A DNA stretch of 64,000 bases from Trichobilharzia regenti (GCA_944472135.2 OX235262.1:71424887-71488886), one strand, 5' to 3'. Counted from the stretch's first letter, positions 34,085-46,160 are shown. Translations and numbers: made by a program. Notes: generated from the letters alone by a model not told the origin.

Positions 34085-34500
34085 TTGAATTCTGAATTAA
34101 GTCTGTATGTTGTATCAAATTACTTCAACGAAGACATTATCATACTGTCTATATCTACATATAATGTTTCTCATAACATGGCTGAAGGCACTCAGCAGGA
34201 AGTTTCGGATCTAAGTCTAGTATTTGTTGGAACTCACCAATCAGTGAGACTCGACTTCAATCATCAAAGAACTCATATCTACACCCGTCAAGGATCGGAC
34301 TCGAGTTACCCAGTTCTCCAGTCAGAGACGTTACCTCTGAGCTTCATGCTGATTGCCTACAACCATCAAATTACAGAAAATCATTCAGTGTACTCTGTGA
34401 TGAAGTGCCATCTAGCAGGCAGTCACATTGCACACGTGACAGACAGAATTCAGTCTACACAACAACATCAAGGACTAGACACATAACATTAGTCAATCCT
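34085..34500 (-). mobile_element. tRNA-like SINE relic carrying a conserved antisense frame
   Basis: On the minus strand 'agctcagaggtaacgtctc' and 'ggtaactcgagtccgatcc' are tRNA-like A and B boxes. The plus-strand open frame of 133 residues recurs almost unchanged in the right arm (46631-47026, minus), but both are copies of the same duplicated DNA and read through the SINE head. I therefore do not call a gene. Confidence 0.6.
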
Positions 34501-35489
34501 GCCTAGTGTCTAAACAAAGCAAATTGTGTGTTCACTGATGAAAACAACAACAACAACAAATCATTTCAAGTTGTTACTATTTGTCTATTGAAATTTTTAT
34601 GGCTGTAATACGATTTTGTTGACACGGCCGACTTCCAGTGTTTGTCTCACAACATTTTTTGTCAACACTTATCTATTGGGGAGACAGACAATATCGTCCT
34701 CATAATCATGATGAAGCTTAAAATGTCTGTTCTCATTAAAACTCATTTCAATGGAATTAAGTGTTATGTTTAATTTTATTTGTTTATTTATTCATTCATT
34801 TGTTTATTGACACATTGTTTATTCAACAAATTATGTTTTGTTTTGAATTTTCGATTTTGTCATTGTTATCTATCTGTCTTCATCCTTATCAGATGTCTGC
34901 TCATATTTGCATTCTCTAATTTGCACTTTTAAATTTAATAATGAAATGCCTTTAATTAGAAAAATACTGAATACAACGCAAAGTGCTGAACCTTGATGTT
35001 TCGTCTTAATTTGTACCTCGTCTGCATTACATACGCATTGTGTCACCGCCTGGACAGTTGAACTCAGGATCTTCAGATTACACCGTGAGCTGACTGATTA
35101 TTGAGACACTGTGATGGAGTCCAATGGCCTATGAATACTAATGTGTGACACGTACGGTGACTGCCAGCTGATGTCATTGACATGTTGTTGTCCTCACAGC
35201 CGATGCATCAGTGCATTCTACTGATGACAACAGTTCTTCTCCTCTATTCACTCCCTATCTATTTGAATCAGTGAGGATTTTTGTGATTTTTGTGATTTTT
35301 TTTATAAACTTAGATATAAATGAAAAAGGTGCATTCGTTTGTTAATATCTCTGTCAAAATTGAGTACTTCCACTGATCGATAATACAGCAAAAAAATCAC
35401 TTTGTTTCAACTGTCCTTTAATTTGTAAACTGAAGTAGAAAAGTGATTCTACACTGGCTGATATTTCTAATGAAACAGTAATAATGATT

Positions 35490-35940
35490 ATGACAATAAC
35501 AACGTTTACTCGTAGTGGGCTGAAGAGATTCAGTAGCATGTCATCATCTCATGTTGTTCTCTATAGCAGTCTATTTCAACTGCCTACACACCTTATCAAA
35601 ACCCTTTCTATTTTCAGCATACACAATCCCCACCACATCACAACCCAAACCTACGCCCGACACGTCGTTAGCAATTCTTTTTCGACTCGAAGGCCTGCAT
35701 AGTGTGTGACGCCACTCCCTCACCAGTCTTTTCAGCAGTTGGCCGACCGCTTCATATTCAGTACTGAAGCAGTAAAGCCAGTCATTGATGAAGATCTGCA
35801 GTCTTTTGGAAATAGTTTCGGTGGTGTGAACACCAAGTCTCTGAAGTATATAGGAGCATTGGCTGACTTGACATTAGTGTTTAAAATTCGTATCCGCTTC
35901 CATATGCTTTCATATGGAATAATCAAAAATAAATTATGAA
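35490..35940 (-). mobile_element. RTE-like LINE fragment inside left arm
   Basis: The minus strand reads ESIWKRIRILNTNVKSANAP, then RDLVFTPPKLF, the post-RT region (compare SVWRS...FNVESV in the copy at 16055). The mirror copy is at 45125-45640. Because both arms have it, the insertion predates the inverted duplication. Confidence 0.75.
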
Positions 35941-36219
35941 ATATATGTACAGTTTAGGTTGAAACATTTCTTCTCATAAATTTATTCCTTGTCCAGTTAT
36001 TTCTACGTCAAAAACGTCAGCTTCTTGAAGTATTTCTTCAGAAATATTCAATATCTATGGCGAAACTGTAGAAATTCTTGGTTTTAAATACTTTATATTT
36101 ATTCATGTGTTACTTCCTCTAGTAAACTCACACTTACTCGGATGAAGACAATCCTCACCGATAACATTGGGTGACAGTGGTGATAAATATCACCAACTGA
36201 TAGAAGTTATAATTCATGG

Positions 36220-36390
36220 GTCACTGGATTCCACCTCAGTGTCTTAATGGTCAACAGGTTCACCCATTAACTGAAATCTTCGTTCCAATCCATCCTGAAG
36301 TGAGTGGTGCGTATTGCTTCAGAATCCCAATTAGGAATGCAATAGAGTTACGTACTATTCATTGATTTCTGAGATGGCTAGTTTTCTACT
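36220..36390 (+). mobile_element. Family-2 SINE relic inside left arm
   Basis: 'ggattccacctcagtgtc', 'ttcgttccaatccatcc' and 'gtattgcttcagaatccc' match the family-2 order; the mirror copy is at 44690-44850. Confidence 0.55.
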
Positions 36391-37499
36391 ATTCATATTA
36401 ACTAGTAGTATTTACTAGTCAGCCATGTCGAAGTAATCTAAACACCGGATGGCCACTTCACTCGCTTAGATTCGAGCTGATCAGTTGCGTATTCGGTTTG
36501 TGTCAGCTCAGAGAGCGGAACCAGTTCAAATCCCCCAATTTCTGGATAACCAAAATGACGAAGTGGTGATACCATGAATGAAATGCACACTTCTCTGAGT
36601 GATTGGCGATTTTCCAGGAAACAGAATTGTTTAGTAACCTCTAAGTTTTTTCTAGTTCTCCACCTAATGTTTCGTCGTTATCTAAGATAAAATCTACAGT
36701 ATATTTTACACCCAAAACTAAAATATTTCAAACATTTTTGTAAGTGTGATATTCGACAACAGGTGATACTGAAAGTGAAGATTGTTTTTTCCCTGATAAA
36801 TAACCAACGGAAAGGCTCCTACAAAGATATTCTTTCAGGAGAAATGGTATTCCAAACATACTTATCTTCCTATTGAGGTGAATAGCTTAAACAAAATCGG
36901 TATCACATTGTATCTGAAATCACTCCCGTCATCATCACCAATACACGAAAGTGTTCTCCTGACTAACAGATTTGTAATTTTTCGTCTGTAACAAGAGTCA
37001 GCAATAACCTTGTCTAGTTTTCTTCTTATGAGTGAATAGCTTAGTGTTAATATCTCTGACTACCTCACTGGGTGATGTGAGTTAGAATTTCCAAGTGGAC
37101 ATCAGTTCCTCTTCGTTCACAGAAAAACCTGTTGACACGTGTATGAAGCTCGAAATCTAGTTCTGAGACCTCTTGTGAATTGCCTGCAGCATCATCAATA
37201 ATTCATTATAATAATAATAATCAATAATTCAAACATCAATAATTCTATATATGTGATACACAGTAAATATCTTTAAAATAAATATTGTCTTTACTTCCTA
37301 ATAATTCTACAATTTATCATTTAGGTGTCTTTAGTTTTCCGTCTCTTTTTCCCTGACAGCGTGTTTCACTTTTGAGACTGATCACCGGCTGACTTCAGTG
37401 AGAGGATCAGTGAAAATCACGAAATACTATTCACCAGTAGTAATAATGACACTCACTAAAAGATGAAGTTGCTTGAAGTTCTTTGGTGGGAAGTCATGA

Positions 37500-37830
37500 T
37501 CAGTAGAGTTTACCAGAATTCGGTGTTACCACAAATACTCACTGATGACGTTACCTGGTAGTGGCGCTATGTACCACGAATTGGCGGAAGTTGGAATTCT
37601 TCGGTCATTGGATTCCATGGAAGTGGTTGAATGATCTATCAGCCCATCTTGTAAGTTAAAAGGTCCTTATTTCCATTTCTGATGAGATGAAGTGTCTGTA
37701 CTGCCGAAGAGTCTCAGAAACAAGGATGAAACAGTACTGTCCAGTACTCGCTGCTAGTTTTCAACGGTTCTGCAGCTGAAGCCAGCTTGCGATGCATCAT
37801 CAAACCTATCAAATTCCCCCAAAATGGTAC
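37500..37830 (+). mobile_element. Family-2 SINE, near full length
   Basis: The 5' body 'acgaattggcggaagttgg', tRNA-like head relic and 3' end 'aacggttctgcagctgaag' are present. The ribozyme-like segment spans 37698-37747: GTACTG pairs with CAGTAC, the core is CCGAAGA, and the GAA segment is kept. Confidence 0.7.
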
Positions 37831-38299
37831 CTTAAAAGTATTGAAATTTATCATGTTCAAAATAATGTGAGGATGAATTTCCATGAATTATGGAAGTTTG
37901 TTAGTTTAGCTTTTTTTGAAACGACAGCTGAATTCACTATCTGATAGACAAGTCAATGTTCAACATATTCAACAGGTGTACATCGGTTCATGTTACTACA
38001 ATTCGAAAAACGTCTATAGAAAATAGGTGAGAGAGAATAGAAATTTAATGACAGTATACTGGACACACCTGTTTGACAAAACATAGTGTTTAAAGGATGA
38101 TATTCAGAATTTTTTAATGTTTTTAACTCACCGCATTAACAGTTATCACGTACTAATTCTCTTAGCCTAGGCAAACTTTCATATCGTTACTTAGCTTAGG
38201 TCAGTGGTTAGGTATCCCGTTCAGTAATGATCGTTAGAGTTCTCCTGTTCGAGTAATCAGTGTTATCTTGATAATAATTACATTTTAGAATTTAATTAA

Positions 38300-38555
38300 T
38301 TCACAACGACTATTGGATGTGATTGAGTGGTAGAGCACTGGTCAACCAAGCAAGTGGTCCGTGGTTCGATTCCCAGCTGACGCATTCCTCAATCTCGCTA
38401 AGCCGATAGTAAGCCCAGTTAAGTGAGAAGGTTGGATGTGAGGCTAACGACGTCATCCTGTGTGAATAACCACTGTTACTGTCACTTCAGTACCCTGGCT
38501 TGAAGCCTTATGTTCCACTGGGAATGGGAATGATTAAAAAACATTGGAGGTGGTT
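38300..38555 (+). mobile_element. Family-4 SINE with LINE-like 3' end
   Basis: The tRNA-like head has 'gtggtagagcactggtc' and B box 'gtggttcgattcccag'. The 3' end reads 'ggcttgaagccttatgttcc' then 'actgggaatgggaatgatt', matching the terminus of the RTE-like LINEs here (for example 'ttgaagccttatgtcccact' near 56384). Confidence 0.8.
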
Positions 38556-38585
38556 AGTTGAAACCTACTCTGTGATTCTTAATTA

Positions 38586-39710
38586 AATTATTATTATCCC
38601 CTTGGGTTCCATGTGGAACATAGAGGCTCAACAACACATTTCCATTTTATCCTGTTCTCTGCAGTCGTTTTTATCTGTCTTCACGATTGCCTATAACCTC
38701 AAATCTCCTACTCACATGATCTCCTCTATTTCACCCCTGGATCTGTGTCCAACTGGTTGTTTCTAATTTGGGTTCCACTTGTGGTGTTGGCATGTGATTA
38801 AACTCGACTGTTTGCAGAAATTGTGTCTGATTCATCAGCATTACTTCTGTGTATTTGTTGAGTAATATATGTTTGGTTAGATCGTTGACAGAGTTCCTTG
38901 TTGCTCATCCCTTCAAATTGGCCGTCTGTCTGATCTTCAGTATAGAGACAATGAATCCAGGTGTTGATAAAAGTCTGCAGCAATCTTTGGGAAATGTTAA
39001 TATAGGTGAGGCGAATGCCGAGTCTCTGGACTATGTAGAAACATCGACTGACTTGACTTTTGTGTGGGGAATCTGAATTTTACTCTTTATGCTACGTGCA
39101 GCAGATTCCCACACTGATTTGACATAAGTGAAGATTTTTTTGATTTTCTGATGTATGCTGCCTTTGATATCCCCATCCTCAGATCTCCTGTAGCTGAAAA
39201 GGTGCTTCCAGGTTAATGGAAGTGACTTCCTTCGACTGATGGTGTGGTGAGAGCAGGCTGCTAGCCAACTGGTAGACATTAATCTAGGCTGATTCAACAA
39301 CCAATCACAGCAGACTTAAACGTGGGCAAATATGATTCGCAGATAAATGGCTCTACTTTCCGAGAAATATCGAAAACAACCAATCAGGAGACTGTGTCTG
39401 TCTTCCGAGAAACAACCAATTAGAAGACTGCCTTTTTCTGCTTGCATAAGCCTTATTAATGTACATAAAATATATATAAATACGCGGTGATTTTCGTAAT
39501 AAAACGATCTGTTGCCTGGCCCTTGTCTTCTGTTGTTACAATGGTATCTGCTTGTTGTTGTTTTTGTTGGCTAGATACTTTCACCACCTCTGTCTTCTTT
39601 GCATTCACCTGGAGTCCCGTCTCCGCTGTCTATCTCCACCGCCAACTTGTTGATTTTGAGCTGTTAATCTTCGAGTATGTATGACAACAGACATAAATCG
39701 CCCATGAAAT
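38586..39710 (-). mobile_element. RTE-like LINE 3' part interrupted by a solo LTR
   Basis: 'attattatccccttgggttcc' marks the LINE 3' end. The minus strand then encodes SVWESAARSIKSKIQI and KVKSVDVS text. The LINE is interrupted at 39243-39540 by a solo LTR and resumes at 39545 with the antisense of the Gln-rich linker and the VN-KKTEVV segment. Confidence 0.85.
39243..39540 (+). mobile_element. Solo LTR, 298 bp, 4-bp TSD
   Basis: Starts TGTGGTGAGAGC and ends TTGTTACA. It is flanked by ATGG at 39239-39242 and 39541-39544. A TATA-like 'tatatataaata' is at 39471 onward, and AATAAA follows at 39498-39503, fitting promoter and polyadenylation signals. Only one LTR and no internal region remain, as after LTR-LTR recombination. 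The second copy is at 46966-47273 in opposite orientation. The parent superfamily cannot be told from the LTR alone. Confidence 0.88.
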
Positions 39711-39769
39711 ATTAATAATAATAATAGTGATAATAGTTTTGTGCTTATTTGCTCTCCTAGAAAACCTAG

Positions 39770-40020
39770 AGAAAACTGATATCACCCGGGAGATTGAAAC
39801 CCAAATTGCGCAATTCTGTAGTGAAAAGTGTTAACACTAACTTATATGGATTGAAAATAGACAGCGAGTCGTGTAGTTTGATGAACACATTCAGAAAAAG
39901 GTTAAATTAACTGATAGAATTTAGTCTACACCCAACACGGAGGACGACTAGACACATGAAATTGGTTACACCCTAGAGACAAATAAAGTTATTTTATCGA
40001 ATTGTTGAAATTTGTCTTCC
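39770..40020 (-). mobile_element. Partial copy of the 1.5-kb unit's end
   Basis: 'agtctacacccaacacgg', 'gactagacacatgaaatt' and 'ccctagagacaaataaag' parallel the ends at 32900-33000 and 34450-34520. The part before it has a tRNA-like relic with 'gggagattgaaaccc'. Confidence 0.5.
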
Positions 40021-40389
40021 TCCACCTACTCCCACCCACCATTGTCAGACGTGTGAAACAGAAGTAATTAAAACAAAAAAGATATACATATTTCAAAATA
40101 AGTTAAATCTCATAGGAATTGAGACAGAAATTTCGCAAACTGTTACTTGTAAACATTGGATAACACTGTCAATCTTATGAATTAAAACATACATTCATGC
40201 TACATACAGTCTAGACATGCAAAAACAACAACTGATATTATCATAACTGAAAATCTTTTTATTTTTAAAACAAAAAACAACCACTTTCAGACAGGAAAGT
40301 TTCCTTCTCTCTCTCTCTCCTTTATTCGAAAAATGTATTACTCATTTTGTTTTTGTATTTTTTGTGTTACGTAACACGAATGCAAAATG

Positions 40390-40560
40390 TAAGGTGTAGG
40401 ACTGCAGTTTCAGTTGGAGAATCGCTGAAAAATCAGGGAATACTGGACATTAGTAGTGTTTCATCTTACTCTGAGTCTCTTCAACTGTATTAATATTGGT
40501 GGGAGTTAAAATTCATTGGCAGTTCAGTAGTTGAAAGGCCAACGAGCACTTTTTTTTGCC
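40390..40560 (-). mobile_element. Family-2 SINE relic
   Basis: 'cagttggagaatcgctg', 'gaatactggacattag', 'gtttcatcttactctgagtc' and 'gttaaaattcattgg' are the reverse complement of family-2 phrases. Confidence 0.5.
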
Positions 40561-40589
40561 TTAGAGATTCTTGGTTTGTTCTCTATGGA

Positions 40590-41395
40590 TACATTCCAGG
40601 ACTTCAGGTGAACATGGAGAAGAAGGAAGTGATGAGGATCACCGACCAACCAACCAACAACAATAACAGCCAACACCAGTCGCCGCCAACAGGAGAGATA
40701 TGACGGAGGTTACTTTCTTCACTTATCTAGGAAGCACAGTTTCAATCACAAGCGCTTTGAACAGATGAAGACGTGAAAGCTGGCCAGAATCGGAAAGGCA
40801 AGATACGCCTTCATCAATCTGAAACCAGTTTAGAAATCTTCTTCACCACACTCAGCCAGCATGAATAGCGAGATTCAGATTTGCAACGCTTATGACAAAT
40901 TTGGTCCTTCTATATATGTCAGAAATTTGCACTGAGTGTCACGAAAATTACTTCTAACAGGTTGCAGACTTTTGTCAGTTGCTGCCACCTTCGCCGGCTA
41001 GCTCCATACTGAAGATCAAATAGCCAACCGGCCAGCCAGAAATAATTAGCAACAAGAAACTCTGGCTGGGAACAAAACAACGGGCGAGAGCCGATTGCTC
41101 AACAAATATGTAGGGGAAAATGGAGATAGATCAGGCATACAGTGAAGAGGTCATCGAATGGCATCGCACGCAATGAAGGCATTCGTTTTAGTGGAACCCC
41201 AGTGAGAAAGCGATAAGTGGATCGTCGGTGCGAGTATGACATAGAGGAGATCGTGTGGAGAGTTAGAAGAGATGACAGATTATGGGCAATCGTGTGGCTA
41301 GCCAGCTGAAAAGGACAACAGAGAATAGAAGAAAGTGGAGATGTGTTTCTGAAGCCCTATGTTCTACTCAAAACCCATGGGAGTAATAATATTAA
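40590..41395 (+). mobile_element. RTE-like LINE 3' part
   Basis: Plus-strand frames give VNMEKKEVMRI, the Asn/Gln-rich linker, LNRICNAYDKFGPSI-like post-RT text, and then the 3' region 'aacaaatatgtaggggaaaa', 'catcgcacgcaatgaagg', ending 'ctgaagccctatgttc' and ATT/AAT repeats. Frameshifted throughout. Confidence 0.8.
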
Positions 41396-41860
41396 TAATA
41401 AGGATCACCGGGAGTCTGGTTTGTCTTAGTTTGGAACGTTTTAAGTGTAAAATGAATTATTTTAAAGTTTTATTCGTAGTAAATAAGTTTACCGTAAGTG
41501 ATACTGAGTGCACTGAGAATTATTTAATGCAATCACAGTTTGCTGATGAATTTTTATTTATCTAGTGAATGGCGGTTAACGGTTATATGAATTTAAACCA
41601 GCGACGTCTGGATTACCAGTCAATGAGTATCTCATATATTCCCACCTGATCCTCTAACTTTAATTTACTTTGTTTATAATTAAGAGTAGGACATCAAATT
41701 AGACAGCTAATGTGATGATAAACGGACAGAAAACGCGTCATTGATTCACATGACATCTGGACATTACTCGTGTTATACGCAGTGAAATTATTTTCAGTCA
41801 GATGATGAACATCATGTGAGTGAATAAAAAGGAATATAAAATTATATGAGGAAAACAGAG
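41396..41860. other. Unassigned sequence
   Basis: A tRNA-like B-box relic on the minus strand near 41588 ('ccagacgtcgctggtttaaa') is the only structure seen. Confidence 0.35.
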
Positions 41861-42180
41861 ATTTGAACAAAGCAAGAACTACAGTTTTAGCAGAATAAAA
41901 TGGTACCATCTTTTATTTCGTTGCCTTCTCGTCAGCTGCTTACATGGCAAAGACATTATTAAATATATCTACAACAACAATTTTAACATACTTGCACAGA
42001 GTTAAGTTTAAACAAAAATCAGTCGATCAATATACTCATACACTAAAAGTATATACATATATAAATATGCAATATTAACCACTAATGTCTTTGCCATGTA
42101 AGCAGCTGACGAGAAAGCAACGAAATAAAAGGTGGTACCATTTTATTCTGCTAAAACTGTAGTTCTTGCTTTGTTCAAAT
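41861..42180. repeat. Near-perfect 98-bp inverted repeat
   Basis: Arms 41861-41958 and 42083-42180 differ at about two positions and are separated by about 124 bp. The outer ends read 'atttgaacaaagcaag' and 'cttgctttgttcaaat'. It could be a non-autonomous DNA transposon or a twin-primed retroposon; no transposase or clear TSD was seen. Confidence 0.85.
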
Positions 42181-42334
42181 TCATTAAGGGGAATAAATGT
42201 ATGAAAACAGAGATTAGAGTTTTTTGTATGTCTTTGGGCGTATGGATGAGACTAGACAGATAGCGAGAAAGTTATTTTTTTTTCAGAATTCATTGATAAA
42301 TCCACGTGGAAAAGACTACACAGTTTAACACATT

Positions 42335-42540
42335 ATTATTTTTATTATTCCCCTTGGCTTCCAAGTGGAACATAGAGATTCCGCAGCACATTGACATTTC
42401 ACTCCGTTCTATTTGGCCTTTTCTAGCTAGATTTATGATTGACCTCAAAATTTCATGTCATGTTTGCATAATCTCCTCCATGTCACCATCAGACTTATGG
42501 CTAAATCCTCCTTTACCCACTTATGTTCCACTTGACCGCT
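42335..42540 (-). mobile_element. RTE-like LINE 3' end (older copy)
   Basis: 'attattccccttggcttcc' then 'gtggaacatagagattcc' mark a LINE 3' end. It is cut after about 200 bp, where the next copy's (ATT)n tail begins. Confidence 0.75.
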
Positions 42541-43300
42541 TATTATTATTGTTTCCTTTAGTTCCTAGAGGAATATAGGGCTTCAGCCACACGTCTTTAC
42601 TGCGTTTGGTTCTCTGCTAACGTTTACACCTGACTCCACGCTTGCCCACATGCTTTCATCTCGTCTTCACATGACCTCCTCCACGTCACCCTCGAAATGA
42701 CGACCAACTAGTCGCTTCCCTTTCGGGTTCCACTCGAGTGATGACGTGGCGTGTGATGTCACTTGATGATTTGTTTTCTCGAAGTGTGTCCGATCCACCT
42801 CCATTTCTTCATGCCTATTTGTTTCACAATCGGTTCCTGCTGTGTTGGTTCGCTCCTAGAGACTCCTCATTATTGCTGATCTTTTCTGGCCATCTGATCT
42901 TGAGTATTCAGCGAAGACAACTGTTAATGAAGGTCTGTAGTTTGTTTGAGATGCTCTTTATGACGCGATGGCCAATTCTCTGATCCGTATAGCAAGTAGC
43001 ACTGACTTCACATTGGAGTTGAAAATCTGGATCTCATTTTCAATTTCATGCTGAATGCTGTTGACCTCCACACAGACTTGAGAGTAATGAAAGCTTGTCT
43101 TACTTTTCCGATTCTGGCTTTGATATCCTCGTCAGTTCCGCCTGTAGTTGAAACGATGCTTTCGAGGTAGGTGAAACAGGTTGTTTCTTTCAGGTTCCTC
43201 CCATTTATGCTGACTGTCGTCTGTTGTTGTTGTTGCTGTTGATGTTGGCCAAGAATCTTCATCACCTCTGTTTTATCTATGTTCACTTGAACCCCCAAAA
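42541..43300 (-). mobile_element. RTE-like LINE 3' part, well preserved
   Basis: The minus-strand frame 43008-43298 reads VQVNIDKTEVMKILGQ, the Gln run, TVSINGRNLKETTCFTYLES, GGTDEDIKARIGKVRQAFI and LKSVWRSTAFSM, the typical post-RT region. Its (ATT)n tail abuts the fragment at 42335-42540, so the two lie in tandem. Confidence 0.88.
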
Positions 43301-44003
43301 TACAACACTACTGCTACAAAGATTTCAAAATAAGATTGAAGCCATATGCTTCATTCGGAAAACAAGGAATCTGATAAGAAGTCATCTGACTTACTGACAA
43401 GTTATTATTTTATAAGTACATATTTAGCTTAGTCAGGGTGTCATTCAATTCATCGTCTTAATAGTACAAAATAAGGGAAAAAAAATTAGAACATAATAAA
43501 ATGAACCAGAATTAGGACATAAATAGATAGGAAATGAAATTCTCTTAATAAATAACAATAATTTATTTTAAGCCAAGTTATTTATGTAAGGCAGTTAATT
43601 GTCTCCGCAATTCTATTTTTAATCGAAATTAAGGAATTTTTATCAAAACATGAGGAAGAATAATACTATTTGAGTTGTTCTACTAGCACAGTGATCCAGT
43701 GATCTAGTGTGTAGTGTTTTGGCTGTTCAGACCAAACTTTTGGGTAGAACAACATCACTCCCTGGGAATGCAAGTAAATTCAACTTAGAAGTATGCAAAC
43801 AGATGAGATAGGAATACTAAAATTCTCCTCTGCAAGCCACTGTCAATCAAACAACACCATATTAACCTCATGGCATTGTATGAGGAAAAAATGAAAGTTT
43901 GTAAGAAATCCTGGAGGAAGCTGAAGCAGACTTTAGAGAACGAACTGAAATGAAAACGCACTGCTGAATCTCTATATACATCTTGAAGATTCACAGTGTC
44001 GAA
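43301..44003. other. Unassigned sequence
   Basis: A tRNA-like relic near 43690-43770 is possible. Nothing else recognised. Confidence 0.35.
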
Positions 44004-45124
44004 GTCAGAGATATTAACACCAAGCTATTCACTCATAGGAAGAAAACTAGACAAGGTTATTGCTGACTCTTGTTACAGACGAAAAATTACAAATCTGTTA
44101 GTCAGGAGAACACTTTCGTGTATTGGTGATGATGACGGGAGTGATTTCAGATACAATGTGATACCGATTTTGTTTAAGCTATTCACCTCAATAGGAAGAT
44201 AAGTATGTTTGGAATACCATTTCTCCTGAAAGAATATCTTTGTAGAAGCCTTTCCGTTGGTTATTTATCAGGGAAAAAACAATCTTCACTTTCAGTATCA
44301 CCTGTTGTCGAATATCACACTTACAAAAATGTTTGGAATAATTTAGTTTTGGGTGTAAAATATACTGTAGATTTTATCTTAGATAACGACGAAACATTAG
44401 GTGGAGAACTAGAAAAAACTTAGAGGTTACTAAACAATTCTGTTTCCTGGAAAATCGCCAATCACTCAGAGAAGTGTGCATTTCATTCATGGTATCACCA
44501 CTTCGTCATTTTGGTTATCCAGAAATTGGGGGATTTGAACTGGTTCCGCTCTCTGAGCTGACACAAACCGAATACGCAACTGATCAGCTCGAATCTAAGC
44601 GAGTGAAGTGGCCATCCGGTGTTTAGATTACTTCGACATGGCTGACTAGTAAATACTACTAGTTAATATGAATAGTAGAAAACTAGCCATCTCAGAAATC
44701 AATGAATAGTACGTAACTCTATTGCATTCCTAATTGGGATTCTGAAGCAATACGCACCACTCACTTCAGGATGGATTGGAACGAAGATTTCAGTTAATGG
44801 GTGAACCTGTTGACCATTAAGACACTGAGGTGGAATCCAGTGACCCATGAATTATAACTTCTATCAGTTGGTGATATTTATCACCACTGTCACCCAATGT
44901 TATCGGTGAGGATTGTCTTCATCCGAGTAAGTGTGAGTTTACTAGAGGAAGTAACACATGAATAAATATAAAGTATTCAAATTAAGAATTTCAACAGTTT
45001 TATCTAATACATTGAATATTTTTCAAGCAATACCCTGAAATGCTGATGTTTTTTGAGATAGAAATAACTGAACAAGAAATAAGGTGAGGAGATGAAAAGT
45101 TCTAACCTAAATTAAGCATATATT

Positions 45125-45640
45125 TCATAACTTAACTTTAATTATTCCATTAGAAAGCCTGTGAAGGAAGATCCGAATTTTAAACACTAATGTCAAGTCA
45201 GCCAATGCTCCTATATATTTCAGAGACTTGGTGTTCGCATCACAGAAATTAATTCCGAAAGTCTGCAGATCTTCATCAACAAATAACTCTACTGCTTCGA
45301 ATCTGCATATGAAGCCACCGAACAGCTGGTAAAGATAAGCAGTGAGATACTCTGGCAACGAACCAACAAACAAACTATTTCCCGACAATCATACGGAAGG
45401 AAATGGAGATGGATTGAAGATAGGCTGAAAAGACTGGTGAGGGAGTGGCGTCACACACAATGCAGGCCTTCGAGTAGCAAACGAACGATGGGTTGGTAAT
45501 TGGTTGGGGTGTGACATGGTGCATATCATGTATAGAGAAAATGAAAGATTTTGATCAGGTGTGAAGGTAATTGTAGAGAGCAAGATGAAATGATGACATG
45601 CTACTGAATTTCTATAGGCCACTAAGAATAAACGTTGTTA
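45125..45640 (+). mobile_element. RTE-like LINE fragment inside right arm
   Basis: Mirror copy of 35490-35940; plus strand carries 'cgaattttaaacactaatg' and the rest of the post-RT and 3' region. The antisense 87-residue frame is not a gene. Confidence 0.75.
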
Positions 45641-45989
45641 TTATTATTATCATTATTACTGTTACATTAGAAATATCATTCATTAGTCAGTAAAGAATCA
45701 ATTTTCTAGTTCATATTACAAATTAAAGGATAGTTAAAACAAATGGATTTTTCGTTACATAATTGAACATTGAAAATATATAATTTTAATCTACATAATA
45801 AAAAAATGAATTTCCTTATATAATTTATATCTAAGGCTACAAAAAATAACAAATAAAAAATCAGAAAACTTTCACTGGTTCAAACAAAAGGCGAATTAAT
45901 AGAAGAGAAGAAGTGCTCTCATCGGGGTCGACAAAGTCATCTGTGAGATTAGCTGAACTGTACCGTTATATATCCATTGCAAATTGGCA

Positions 45990-46160
45990 GCAGTTGGAAT
46001 TCATGTACCACCATTGGATTCCGTAGCAGCAGCTGAAAAATGTTCACTGAGCTCATCTTGCAATTCTAAGCTGCCTGAATGAGTGAATTCTGCTGAATAG
46101 ACCTAAACTAGGACAGAACGCTATTGTCCAGTACTACCAGTTTGTTCTCAATAATACTAT
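45990..46160 (+). mobile_element. Family-2 SINE relic present only in right arm
   Basis: 'ggattccgtagcagcagctg', 'ttctgctgaatagacc', 'aaactaggacagaacg' and 'attgtccagtactacc' identify it. I saw no matching family-2 copy at the mirror position in the left arm. Confidence 0.55.

Larger units (their letters stand above)
33010..37060. repeat. Left arm of a large inverted duplication
   Basis: The arm is the reverse complement of 44004-49620 minus a later insertion. Near-identical blocks are 36720-37060 against 44004-44350 and 34500-34930 against 46192-46640. More diverged blocks are 33010-33560 against 49080-49540 and 34940-35440 against 45690-46190. It contains the second 1.5-kb unit, an RTE fragment and SINE relics. 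The inner breakpoint at 37060 falls inside a tRNA-like relic. Confidence 0.88.
37061..44003. other. Spacer between the inverted arms
   Basis: About 6.9 kb containing SINEs, two LINE fragments, a solo LTR, a foldback and two adjacent LINE 3' ends, listed separately. There is no transposase-like or other intact gene. Confidence 0.7.

Noticed and set aside
34085..34486. 133-residue frame as a conserved gene (and mirror 46631-47026)
   Set aside because: Both copies come from the same inverted duplication and read through a tRNA-like SINE head; no domain recognised.
37061..44003. Spacer as the interior of a giant DNA transposon with 4-kb inverted termini
   Set aside because: No transposase, integrase or polymerase remains were found, only retroelement fragments; breakpoints lie inside a SINE relic.
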